Assembly: GCA_037447655.1 (NCBI GenBank)
Contig: JBBHKE010002720.1
Coordinates: forward strand, 147,397-211,396
From: Zygnema cylindricum
Taxonomy: Eukaryota > Streptophyta > Zygnematophyceae > Zygnematales > Zygnemataceae
Length of the DNA: 64,000 nucleotides
Direction of reading: 5' to 3'
In this document: positions 1 through 10,123 of the stretch, one piece after another
Position numbering within the stretch: position 1 is the first letter of the stretch
Layout: the number at the start of each line of letters is the position of its first letter
Made by a program: the position numbers and the translations under genes
The notes under the pieces: model-generated
Seen by the model: the letters and a program-made list of their open reading frames with translations, nothing else
Databases searched by the model: none
What the model was told of the DNA's origin: nothing

Positions 1-285
1 GTCAGGATGATACTTGTGTAGGAAAACACAATGGAGATTAGGAGAGGAGGAAAGAGCATTCAAGCTCTAGCAGTAGGAGGGTACCGATGGGGAAAGGACT
101 CGAAGAAACCTTATAGAGGGGAAAGAGATCATTCAGGGGGACAAAGGCCCCCAAAGGGTCTTTGTCATTATTGCAAAAAGCCGGGGCACTTTATTGCAGA
201 TTGTGTCAAGTTATCAAAGCTGAGGCTCCAAGAGAATTGTGGAGGAGGTTCTTCCGGAGGGAAGAAAAAGGCACTTGTGGTTACA
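1..285 (+). pseudogene. gag: gag C-terminal part of D1 with zinc knuckle
   Basis: The frame open from base 31 encodes the end of the nucleocapsid part of Gag, which binds the element's RNA in the virus-like particle. A CCHC knuckle (C-X2-C-X4-H-X4-C) is encoded at 163-204, followed by a basic stretch rich in Gly and Lys. Upstream, the basic segment MEIRRGGKS corresponds to IEIRRGGKS in A1, so the ATG at 31 is internal to gag and not a true start. The frame is lost near 279-285: D2 has one more A at the equivalent place (ACAAAAGTG against ACAAAGTG here), so a single-base deletion explains the break. After it the protein continues in the next frame. Confidence 0.85.
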
Positions 286-1743
286 AAGTGTCAGGAGAAA
301 CCGAGGATGAGTCCTCTGAGGAGGATGGGGAGCTTCTTCTTGACGAGGGTCTGGAGGAGAAGGAAATCCCTCGGAGGCAAAAGTGTGCCTTTGGAGCAAT
401 TCGGGAAGCTCCACAGGAAGGATGGATCATTGACTCAGGTGCATCCATGCATATGTGTCGTGATAAAGAACTCTTCACTAAGCTAAGAAAGATTCCTACT
501 GTAGAGATAGAGTACGGGGATGGGAGAGTGGTTACTACAGATCTAGTGGGATCAGTAGATCTGAAAGTCTTAGTGGAGGGTAAGACTTCTATACTTACAT
601 TCTCAGATGTACTTTACATTCCACAGCTGAGTAAAAACCTTGTCTCTACGTCTGTGTTAGATGACAAAGAGTTTGATACCTTCACCAGAAAGGGAGTCTT
701 TACAGCTAAGTATGGGGATGAAGTTTACTTCACAGCAGATAAGGGTAGCCAAGGAATGTTTAGGCTTAACTTGAGTAATGAAAAGAAGAATGCTTACTAT
801 GTTGGTGTTCCTAAGGTGATGATTTGGCATAAGCGGTTGGGGCATGTACATTTTGATAGGTTAAGGGAAATGAAAAAACTTGGGGTAGTAGATGGCATTG
901 AGTTTGGGGATAATGAAATGATGGATGATTGTAGTGGTTGTGCTCAAGGTAAGGCTCACAGACTTCCCTTTCCCAAAGCCGCCACATATAGAGGTGAGAA
1001 AGTATTAGATTTAGTCCACACAGATATCTGGGGGCCTGCAAAAGTACCTTTGGTTGGAGGAAAGAGGTTTATGATGACAATAATTGATGACTGGTCTAGA
1101 TACTCGAGAATCTACTTTCTGAAAACAAAGTCTGAAGCATCAACTTACTTCAAAGAATATAAAGCTTGGTGTGAGAAGTTGCATGAAACCCCCATTAAAA
1201 GGATAAGGAGTGATAATGGGGGGGAATATACCTCTAACGAGTTTGAGGAATATTTGAGAGATGAGGGAGTGCAGCACCAGAAAACTGTACCATATAACCT
1301 AGAACAAAATGGGGTAGCTGAGAGGTTGAATAGAACACTAGGAGATAGTGCATGTAGTATGTTGGCAGACAAGAAAATAGGAAAGAGATTTTGGGCGGAG
1401 GCAATGAACTGTGCCAACTATATTAAAAATAGAGTCCTTACCTCAGCTGTAAAGGGAGTGACACCTTATGAGAGATGGGTTGGAAGGAAACCAGATATCT
1501 CACACCTTAAAGTATTTGGTAGCCAAGTTTACAGTCTTGACACAGATAGGAAAAACTGGAAACTAGATGCTAAGGGAAAACCTGGATACTTTGTGGGATA
1601 TGATGAGGATGTTAAGGGATATAGAGTCTATGACTTAGCAAAGAAAGATATCATTCTGGTCAAACACTTAGTTGTCATGGATGAAGGGAAGTCATTTGAC
1701 CCCTTCAAATATACAAAGAAGATAAGGATCAGATTTTTTTTTT
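286..1743 (+). pseudogene. pol: protease-integrase segment of D1 pol
   Basis: An acidic linker leads to an aspartic protease with the active site D-S-G-A-S (catalytic Asp codon at 432). The GAG-pre-integrase zinc-binding region follows with WHKRLGHVH (about 825-850) and CSGC (about 930). The integrase core then shows its catalytic triad: Asp in HTDIWGP (about 1020), Asp in RSDNGGEYTS (about 1210) and Glu in the EQNGVAERLN motif (about 1303-1330). The segment ends in the copia-type C-terminal region with DVKGYRVYDL. The frame is then destroyed by a run of nine T's at 1734-1743, where D2 has a short purine-rich sequence. No other disruption is seen here, so this domain block is well preserved. 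Confidence 0.9.
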
Positions 1744-3644
1744 GAGTCCGAAAGTGAGGAGAACTCAGTCTTTCCCGAAAAAGACATGAGTGAAACTGTG
1801 ATTACAGATTCAGGGGAGATCGAAGATACAGGAGACTCACCGGAAACCTCACATACTCCTATGGACTTCGAGGAGATGGAAGAAGCGGGACAAGATACGG
1901 TTTTTATGGACAAGGGAGCCGATGAGACAGTGAGAAGAAATCCAAGACTTCCATCCATTCCAGCTTCGGAGTTTGAGGGAGGAAGGAGGAGCAGCAAAAT
2001 GATACAGGAAAAACAAGCTGCCCATAAGGTAACTAAGCTATCTCACCCAGATGAGCCTCAATCTTACTTAGAGGCAGTGAATATTCCAGAGAAAGAAAGA
2101 TGGATTAGAGCCATAAATGATGAGATGGCTTCTATCATGGAAGCAAATACTTGGGAACTAGCGGATTGCCCTCCAGACAGAAAACCTATTGGATGTAAAT
2201 GGGTATTTAAACTAAAACTGAACCCAGATAATACAATTGAGAGGTATAAGGCTCGATTGGTTGCAAAGGGGTTCACCCAAAAAGAGGGGATTGACTATGA
2301 GGAGACCTTTGCTCTAGTTGTTCGGTTCCCATCGGTAAGGATTCTCCTCAGTATGGCCGCAGCGGAAGACATGGAAATTCACCAGATGGATATTAAGACT
2401 GCTTTTCTTAATGGTGAGTTAGAGGAAGAAATTTTTATGAGGCAACCCGAGGGGTTTGTGGAAGAAGGAGAAGAGAGCAAAGTGTGCAGGCTCATAAAGT
2501 CCTTATATGGACTGAAACAGGCTCTCGACAGTGGAATAAGAAACTAGATGAGTTTCTCACCGATCTGGGATACATCCGGATCAGCTCTGACCATTCTATC
2601 TATATGTTTGAAGATGAGAATGGTGTCATTTTTATTGCAATTTATGTGGATGATCTGCTTGTGTTAAGTAAGTCTTTAGATAATATCAATAGGCTAAAGA
2701 AAGATCTTAGGGGCAGATTTGATATGAAGGATTTAGGGGAGGCAAAATATATTTTGGGGATCCAAATGGAGAGAGATAGAGGGAAGAAGATTATCAGACT
2801 TACTCAGAAAGAAGGAATAGGTAATATGCTTGAGAAATTCCAGATGGAAAATGCTAACACTTCTACCACTCCCATGGACTTGAAAAAAGTAAGTGATGGG
2901 AGTGTAGAAGGAGGAGTGATGATCTTAGACGATCAGATGAGTCTAGAGGAGAGAGAGTTCATGAAGTCTATTCCTTATAGACAGGTCGTAGGAAGCTTAA
3001 TCTATTTTATGAACTGTACCAGGCCGGACATAGCGGCAGCAGTTGGAGTACTCAGTAGGAGTCTTAATGATCCTAGGAAGAGAGATTGGGAGGCAGCCAA
3101 GAGAGTCATGAGATATCTGGTGGGAACTAGAGAGTTATGGTTGCATTTGGGAGGGGAGCATACTGATATCACCACTTGGAGTGACGCCAGTTATGGGGAT
3201 GCACCTATGAGAAGATGCACTTCTGGATATGTTTTGTATGTGGGGGAAGGTGCTTGCTGTTGGAGCAGTAAGCAACAAAAGGTGGTTGCTCAGTCTACTA
3301 TGGAGGCTGAGTATATGGCGTTGTGTTCTGCTGTAAAAGAACTAATGTGGGTGAAATCATTGTTACAAGAACTGGGATTTATGAAGGAGGGAGTGCATGA
3401 AATCTTTTGCGATAACCAAGCTGCAATTGCAATTGCAGCCAATCCAAAACACCATTTCAAAGCAAAACATATGGACATAAGATTAAGCTTCGTAAGAGAA
3501 AAAGTTGAAAATAAAATTCTAAATCTTGTGTATAGACCTGATGAAGAAATGGTGGCTGACATGATGACCAAACTTGTGCCCTCTCCTAAACTAAAATATT
3601 GTCGGGAAAAATGCGGGTTGAAAGAAAAATTAAAATTAGACTAG
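1744..3644 (+). pseudogene. pol: reverse transcriptase and RNase H of D1
   Basis: The frame resumes at about 1745 with a Ser/Glu-rich spacer. It then enters the RT at WELADCPPDRKPIGCKWVFK, the conserved opening of plant copia RT. LVAKGFTQKEGIDYEETFA and the first catalytic region (QMDIKTAFLNG) follow. A one-base deletion near 2525 (KQALDS instead of the KQAPRQW seen in A1) breaks the frame. The rest is in the neighbouring frame and includes the catalytic YVDDLLVLS (about 2644-2670), NCTRPDIAAAVGVLSRSL, and the RNase H with SDASYGDAPMRR, TMEAEYMAL and CDNQAAIAIAANPKHHFK. The stop TAG at 3642-3644 abuts the polypurine tract, as in A1 and A2. Confidence 0.9.
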
Positions 3645-3657
3645 AAAATAAGGGGAG
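3645..3657 (+). promoter_or_regulatory. polypurine tract of D1
   Basis: AAAATAAGGGGAG lies between the pol stop codon and the TG of the 3' LTR. It is the expected plus-strand primer. The identical 13-mer precedes the 3' LTR of A1 (39888-39900) and A2 (45941-45953). Confidence 0.85.
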
Positions 3658-4704
3658 TGTTGAAATTTATAGATTTCTATAGTATTTTCTAGGTTTAAAT
3701 ATGTTTTTATAAAAGGAAAAAGAAAAGGACGGACAGCCTGCCTCCACCTCCGCTCTCTAGCCCCCATACTTGCTGTAGTCACTGAAAGAAAGAGAGAGAG
3801 GTTGATCTATGGCTGCCTTAGTTCAACAGACAGCTATTTTTAGTAGGTTACTAAAAATATATTTGACGGACCAGAGATTTGATCCCGGTACCTGCGGTTC
3901 GTCAAATCGACCGGTAGCGGTCAGCTTTATCCTAATAGACTAGGACCAATGCTAAGTGCTATGGTATGTGATAGATATATATTTAGTTCGAAAGGATAAA
4001 GTTCATTTAACTAAAACTGTTTACGGCGTACATATATACAGTTTTATAAAGTACGTCGTACGACGCTAATTCAAAACGGATACCACGCATTTTATTTCTA
4101 CATCGGAACAAATATCGCGCAAGTATTTATTCCGGCCAAGATTACGTTTCGCATATAATCCAACGGCCCACATCATCGCCGAAATCCCGGAGTGGTCACT
4201 TTGGCATTTATTGACGTGGCATCACCTGGCGCCACGTGGGGAGACATCATTCGGTCGCGGGAATTCCGAGGAACGTACGGATGAGTGGAAAGTATACACG
4301 CGTCCACTTATGGCCTTGTCGTACAGAGGCCGTACAGAAAGTACATCGGCACTAGTACTTTCTAGTACTATACAGTTTTATGATTGGTTCGTACAGGCAG
4401 TAGATAGGAGCTGTGAGAGGGAATTAGGAAAAACTAGGACTTAGGAAAATTTAGGTAGATAGTCCTCTCTCTCAGAGAGTTTGTATAAATTGGCATCTTT
4501 GCCACCCTATAACTTATCGCCTGGTTGGCCGTTTTCAGTGATTCTTTTTTCTACGGACTCAGGGGAGTCCAGGCTACACAGGGGTGCAGTCAAATTGTCA
4601 GTTTGCCTTCTTGGGCAGCAGTGGTTGTGGCTTAAAGTGGGTTAGTTAAATACTATCTAGAGGCTTCCTGTATTCAGTGGTCCAATGGAGGACACAGAAT
4701 TGCA
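3658..4704 (+). repeat. 3' LTR of D1 (1047 bp)
   Basis: The LTR runs from TGTTGAAATT after the polypurine tract to GAATTGCA. Its ends match the minus-strand LTR of D2 (47076-48112). The U3-like part holds seven GTAC tetramers between 4275 and 4394. A possible TATA box (TATAAAT) lies near 4485. Past it come short inverted repeats, including GGACTC-AGGG-GAGTCC near 4556-4571. The last 20 bases read ATGGAGGACACAGAATTGCA and open with an ATG that corresponds to the gag start of families A, G and H. The 5 bp to the right are TGTAC; the other copy of any target duplication is outside the window. Confidence 0.9.
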
Positions 4705-4860
4705 TGTACGTTTCAATGTTCATTTCGTAAGTTGCTAAATATAATGTGTCGCCGCGTTAGTTTTTATATCTTTATCAAATAAAATTTGTACAATGATTCA
4801 TTACACCTCTGTACGGCTGTCATCCGTGAGGTCACAAAATTATACCTTGGTCCTAACAGC
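4705..4860. other. unassigned flank of D1
   Basis: A 156 bp AT-rich stretch between the D1 LTR and recognisable E LTR sequence. It contains no open frame and matches none of the LTR families in the window that I could see. Confidence 0.4.
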
Positions 4861-6040
4861 CTATGTTTTTGCAAGAGTTATGCCTTCTGCCTGTCTTCTC
4901 ATCTGCATAAGGTAGCCACCTGCTATGCCTTCTGCCTATCTTCTAATCTGCTTGAGTAAGCCATGATTGCTTGTAACAGTAACAGTGGATCGAACTTGTT
5001 CGGAAATGGGTATTTATGTGTTACAAATGTAGAGTTTTGAGTTTGATAGACGTCCGCAAAAAAATGGCAAGATTTGGGGTTGTATTTTAAAAGATATAGT
5101 GATTAGTGTATTTAGGCGATAGTGCGAGGTCAAAATAACGAATGGGTGTTCATTGTTAAGAGTTAAGGGTCAAACTAGCGGTGGAATTTAAGGTGTACGT
5201 TTATAAAGTACTAAACAGAATCAATATTTCTTTAGGTACGCACGATGGTTCGTTTCTTACAATTTTTAGTACGAAACGTCATTTTCACTTTATGGAATTT
5301 CGTAGGAAGTTTTGCATGCGAAATTTGCGACGCACGTTCGTGTGAAGTCACGTTTCGTTTGGCGTGAACTTTTGCACGTATATGTTATGTAGTGAAACGT
5401 AGCGTTTGATTGGTTAGATATGCTACGAAGTTAGTAAGAGATTTCGCACGTTTTTGCATTGGTCAATCTAAGTCCTTGTTGATCAATGATTGGCCCTGGT
5501 AAAACTTGTTCAACGGAGCGTTGACTATGGCCTAGCGAGTCCAAGGCGATGATAGATAAATAGTGAAGTTTAAGAGGAGAGTAAACATGTTTTTCTTTGG
5601 AAAAGTTTGTGGAAATTCTGACTGATCTTGGTCCTAAGCGATTAAAACCAAATTGGAGCAATGGCATTTTTGCATTGAAATCTCTTACAAACTAAGTAGT
5701 ATTTTAGAAGTTAAGAGATAGAATTATTAAGAGTGGAGAGTAGTGGAAAACACTTTAAAAGAAAGGTTGAGCCACGAGGGCAAGAGACCAAGCTAATGTT
5801 ATGTGGATAGAAGCTTCTTCTAATTTAAAGTTTATCCTTATGTGAGTGATGTCTAATGTGAATGTATATTTCCCAATGTGTGGAACGTGTGATTCAAATT
5901 GGTTGTAGTAATGGGATTTTCTAAGAGGTAGGAGATCCTTTTACATTGCCTGCAAGTTCTTAGTGACTACGACAAGTATCAGAACTGTAGAATGACGATA
6001 GACTAACAAAATAGATAGGATATAAAATACTTTTTCAACA
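4861..6040 (-). repeat. 3' LTR remnant of E, split by C1
   Basis: The right end TTTTTCAACA is followed at once by the polypurine tract, which fixes the LTR edge at 6040. The block with CTTAGTGACTACGACAAGTAT corresponds to the same block in the G, H and D2 LTRs. After removal of C1 the two sides rejoin as the AAGCCATG...GACTACGACAAG segment of those LTRs. The left part contains an imperfect direct duplication of about 45 bp (TATGCCTTCTGCCT at about 4878 and again at about 4925). The left limit is uncertain. Confidence 0.55.
4972..5945 (+). repeat. solo LTR of family C (C1, 974 bp)
   Basis: It starts TGTAACAGTAA and ends CTTTTACA. It is flanked by TTGCT (4967-4971) and TTGCC (5946-5950), a 5 bp target duplication with one later change. 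It is homologous along its whole length to the LTR at 30988-31832, which is followed by a primer binding site. That establishes both family and orientation. C1 is longer than C2 mainly because of a segment of about 125 bp near 5575-5700. No internal sequence adjoins it, so it is a solo LTR left by LTR-LTR recombination. Confidence 0.8.
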
Positions 6041-6053
6041 CTCCCCTTATTTT

Positions 6054-7348
6054 CTAGTCTATCTTTTCTTTCAGTCCACACATCTCCCTACAAAATATCA
6101 ATTTGCAAGAAGGAACCGGCTTAGTCATCATATGTGATACCATTTCTCCATTTGGTTTATATTCCAAACTAATTATTGTGTCCTCAACCTTCTCTCTAAC
6201 AAAGCTCAAACGAATATCTAAATGCTTTGTTTTAAAATGATGCTTAAGATTTGCTGCAATTGTAATTGCAGCTTGATTATCACAAAATATCTTTTGCACG
6301 TCATTCTTCATATATCCAAGTTCTTAGAGCAAAGATTTCACCCACATTAATTATTTCACAGCTGTACAAGAGGCCATATACTCAGCCTCCATGGTGGACT
6401 GAGCAATCACCTTTTGTTGCTTGGTGCTCCAACAGCAAGCCTTATTCCCAATATACAACACACACCCAGAAGTACACCTCATCATCGGAGCATCCGAATA
6501 ACTGGCATCACTCCAAGTGGTGATTTAAGTAATATCCCTTCCCAAATGCAACCACAAATCTCTCGTTCCTATCAAGTATCGCATGACCCTTTTGGTCGCT
6601 TCTTAATCTTTCTTCCTAAGATCATTCAGACTCCTACTTAACACCCCCTCAGCGGCTGCTATACTAGAACGAGTACAATTTATAAAATAGATCAAACTAC
6701 CGACAACCTGTTTGTACGAAATAGTTTGCATAATCTTGCTTTTTTCAAGTCCTAACTCATTATCCAAAATCAAAACTCCCTCTTCTAGGCTCCCCTTATT
6801 TCCCTTTTTTAAATCCATTGGAGTCGTAAAACCATTTACTTTATCTATTTGAATTTTTTCAAGCATATTTCCTATCGCTTCCTATTGAGTTAGTCTATTA
6901 CTATTTTTTTCTCTCTATCCCTCTCCATCTGAATTCCCAAAATATACTTTGCCTCCCCTTAGTCTTTCATTTCAAATCTACTATTTAGATCCTTTTTAAA
7001 TTTATTAATTTTCTTTATTGATTTACTCAAAACAAGCAAATCATCAACATATATGGCAATGAAACTTATACCTTCCTCATCCTCAAATAGATTGATATAA
7101 TGATCGAAACTGATTTGGATATATCTCAGTCTTGTCAAAAACTCATCTAGTTTCTTGATCGATTGGCGTGGAGCTAGCTTTAGTCCATAAAGAGATTTTA
7201 TGAATCTGCACACCTTATTATCTTCTCCTTTCTCCACAAATCCTTCAGGCTGTCACATGAAGATCTCTTCTTCTAATTCTCCGTGTAAGAAGACTGTTTT
7301 GATTTCCATCTGGTGCACTTCAATGTCTTCCGCTGCCGATAGACTAAG
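6054..7348 (-). pseudogene. pol: RNase H and RT C-terminal part of E pol
   Basis: Reading leftwards, the conserved RT motif YVDDLLVLSKS is encoded at about 7010-7045, preceded by LIKSLYGLKLAPRQ. Further on come NCTRSSIAAAEGVLSRSL (about 6620-6700) and the RNase H block with CDNQAAITIAANLKHHFK (about 6230-6290). The stop codon at 6054-6056 abuts the polypurine tract. Frame changes and stops occur between the three open pieces (6054-6311, 6603-6866, 6959-7237). The right limit is the insertion point of solo LTR F, in the AAEDIEVHQM region of RT. Confidence 0.85.
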
Positions 7349-8711
7349 TGTTGTTCTTTAGTCTAAAATAGACCGCAGAAGCGACCCAAACTATCATGCA
7401 AGAAGTTAAGTAAAGTTAGGCCAATGAACAGTCATTTGAAATGCATCCTCCATATGCCTACACAGACGCAACAGACAACATTTAGGGATCCGTGAAAATC
7501 ACAACTCACCCTAGGACAATGCATGATATAACAAACATAACATTAAGGTTTGATGGAGTAATCAACATAAACAAACCTTAGGATAACATCTAAGGTTTGA
7601 TGGAATAATCAACATAACAAACCCTAGGACAAATGCATTAACAATGCATATCAAACACATATATAAAATAACATAAATAAATAATAACAAACAAATGCAT
7701 CACACATAAACAAAAGTATAATCAAATAATCATTATATCATTCAAAGTGCATGACCTAATCGACAACCCTAAAATACTACATCTTTGGTCCCCACTTTAC
7801 TAACCAGCATTGATGAATTCGCTAACAAAGCTCATAGCTATATATACACTTGTGAGCTGTTAACAAATCACTAACCGTCAAAATATCCAACATAACTTCC
7901 ACTAAAACATAATATCCTATTACGGCAAAATCCTAACTGGAAATTACGTAACTATCATTATCTCCTATTTAAACATGATAACCTACTATTAAGAATAAAC
8001 TTATCGTAAGCGTACACCTGAAAGTCAAGCAATCGTAAGCGTACACTTGTCTGCAAATACGACACATAAATTAAAGTGTCGATATCCTCATTAATCACGT
8101 AAAATATAACTATTTTAATCAACACTAAATCATTAGTTCGTATAAAATAAAATATTGATGTCTCAAATAAATACACCGACGCGTCCGCAAAATACGCGTC
8201 ATAAGTGACAACCCGCTTAGTCACTTGTAGATAAATCCACGTAGTGAACCGACATCGCATATGTACGGTCCACTAGATAATGCGTCATAAAAAAAAAAAC
8301 AATGTGATCTCTTTAAAAATATTGGCGGACGCCGTCCGCCCTCAACGTGTACCTCGAACCACTGCCGAAATTAATCCGTACCTTCTAAATCTTTTCCGTA
8401 CTGAATATGCGTCGTTTGCAATAAATGCGCCTGTTGCAAACTGTTTTGTACGTGCGACGTACTATTTTAACTTGTCGCATTCTGTTTTGTACGTGCGACG
8501 TACTATTTTAACTTTTGGAATATTTACATCGGATCGCTTCGCGATCCGCCGTCCATTTCACTTACGCATTCGGCGCCACTCAATTACTCCATTAATTTTA
8601 CTCATGCATTTAATTCCCCTATCGGCAAATCCTTTCGAACCTCCACATTATATCAGGTAATTACATACGCATGCGCACGCATGTACGAAACTGAATCTTC
8701 CAAAAACAACA
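7349..8711. repeat. solo LTR of family F (1363 bp)
   Basis: The insert starts TGTTGTT and ends AACAACA, a perfect 7 bp terminal inverted repeat of the TG...CA type. It is flanked on both sides by CTAAG (7344-7348 and 8712-8716). Removing it restores continuous RT coding sequence of E across the codons for QILLSLS. It contains no coding domain. Orientation cannot be fixed. Inside are a near-duplicated block of about 60 bp around 7535-7625 (AAGGTTTGATGGA twice) and the exact 33 bp direct repeat listed next. Confidence 0.8.
8441..8514. repeat. 33 bp direct repeat inside solo LTR F
   Basis: The block beginning CTGTTTTGTACGTGCGACGT occurs at 8441-8473 and again at 8482-8514, a period of 41 bp. 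Each copy carries the near-palindrome GTACGTGCGACGTAC. It may be a duplicated U3 enhancer unit; that is inference from position in an LTR. Confidence 0.75.
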
Positions 8712-10123
8712 CTAAGTAGTATCTGGACGATTGAAAATCTAACAACCGGGGCGAAGGTCTTCTCATAATCAATTCCCTCTTTTTGTGTGAACCCCTTTGC
8801 CACTAATCGGCCTTGTATCGCTCGATAGTGTTATCTTGATTGAGTTTCAACTTAAATACCCACTTGCATCCTATCGGCTTTCTGTCCGGAGGGCAATCCA
8901 GTAGCTCCCATGTGTTTGCTTCCATAATGGAAGCCATCTCATCATTAATGGTTGTCATCCATCTACTATGTTCCAAACTATTAACTGCTTCCGAGTAAGT
9001 CTGCGGTTCGCTCAAATGTGACAACTTCTTTACCTTGTTGTTCACTTATCTTTCTTGTAGTCTCTTACTGCTTCTCCTTCCTCCTTCAAAATTTGATGCT
9101 CGAATAAAGGGTAATCTCAGATTTATTCGGATAACTTTATCTTTTTCCCTATCCGTGGAGTCCATCTGCGCGCGTTCATCATCCATTTCTGGTGTTTCCT
9201 CGTTCTCTTCCTCGGTTTGAATCGTAAGCTGTGACTCTAAGAGAGGGTCACTCTCAGTCAAATTCTTCTCTTCCTCTGCAAGGTCAGGCTGGACGAGAGT
9301 TTGGTTAGAAGAATTTGAATCTAACTCATTTTCGGATTCAATTCTATTTCTAACCTGTTTAGTGTATATAAAGGGATCTATAGACTTTCCTTCATCCATG
9401 ACTACCAAGTGTTTTACTAGAATGATGTCTTCTCTTCCGAGATCATAAACTATATATCCCTTTACATTTTCATCATACCCAAGTAGGTATCCAAGCTTTG
9501 CTTTGCATCTAACTTCGTATAAAATTTTAATATGTTTAAGCTAAACACTTGCCTTCTGAACACCTTTAAGTGTGAAATATTAGGTTTTCTCCCGGTCCAT
9601 CTTTCATAAGGTGTTTTTCCTTTTACGGCCGAAGTAAGGACTCTATTTTTGAGATAGTTAGCACAATTTAAAGCTTCCGCCCAAAAACGTTTTCTTATCT
9701 TTTTATCCAACAACATGCTATGGGGACTATCACTTAATGTCTCATTTAGTCTCTCGGCTACACCGTTTTGTTTTCGATTCTTTCGAATAGTCTATTGGTG
9801 TTGAACCCCTTCCTCTTTCAAAAAATCCTCAAACACATTAGAAGTGTATTCCCCCCTATTATCACTCCTCACTCTCTTTATCATTCTCTCATGAAGCTTC
9901 ACACTCCATGTTATATACTATTTAAAGTAAAGTGAAGCCTCAGATTTCTTTTTCAAGAAATATACTCTAGAGTATCTAGACCAATCATCAATGATAGTAA
10001 GTATAAATCTTTTCCCTTCAACTGATGGCAATTTGGTCGGTCCCCATATGTCAGTATGAACTAAATCTAGGACTTTTTCTCTTTTATAAGTTGAAGTTTT
10101 TGGGAAAGGTAATCTGTGGGCCT
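8712..10123 (-). pseudogene. pol: integrase C-terminus to RT N-terminus of E pol
   Basis: The minus strand encodes an integrase core remnant (9462-10123) with FWAEALNCANYLKNRVLTSAVKG. An acidic spacer with VVMDEGKSIDPFIYTK follows (9046-9408). Next comes the RT opening NKVKKLSHLSEPQTYSEAVN...CKWVFKLKLNQDNTIERYK (8803-9045). The block ends at the target site of solo LTR F. The Asp motif of the integrase and the zinc-binding region are barely preserved and several frames are needed to read it. The E sequence breaks off near 10123. Confidence 0.8.

Larger units (their letters stand above)
1..4704 (+). mobile_element. Ty1/copia element D1, 5' part outside window
   Basis: This is the 3' portion of a copia-type LTR retrotransposon. 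It runs from the gag zinc knuckle through protease, integrase, RT and RNase H to a polypurine tract and a 3' LTR. The order integrase before RT is diagnostic for Ty1/copia rather than Ty3. The 5' LTR, primer site and most of gag lie left of base 1. The coding part carries three frameshifts (near 280, in the T run at 1734-1743, and near 2525), so this copy cannot make a full polyprotein. Its closest relative in the window is D2 (47076-64000, opposite strand), which shares the LTR and allows the frameshifts to be placed. Confidence 0.93.
4861..10123 (-). mobile_element. decayed copia element E, interrupted by two solo LTRs
   Basis: A minus-strand copia element. It has a remnant 3' LTR (about 4861-4971 and 5946-6040), a polypurine tract at 6041-6053 (reverse complement AAAATAAGGGGAG), then RNase H, RT and integrase fragments. 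It stops abruptly near 10123 inside the pre-integrase region (GKAHRLPFP-like). Solo LTR C1 sits in its LTR and solo LTR F in its RT. Many stops and short deletions mark it as one of the oldest copies here. Gag, protease and the 5' LTR are missing. Confidence 0.8.

Noticed and set aside
3871-3895. tRNA gene from the GGATTTGATCC hairpin
   Set aside because: Only a T-arm-like piece is present, with no acceptor, D or anticodon arms in register.
5431-5667. 78-codon minus frame in solo LTR C1
   Set aside because: It lies wholly inside an LTR and is absent from the homologous LTR at 30988-31832.
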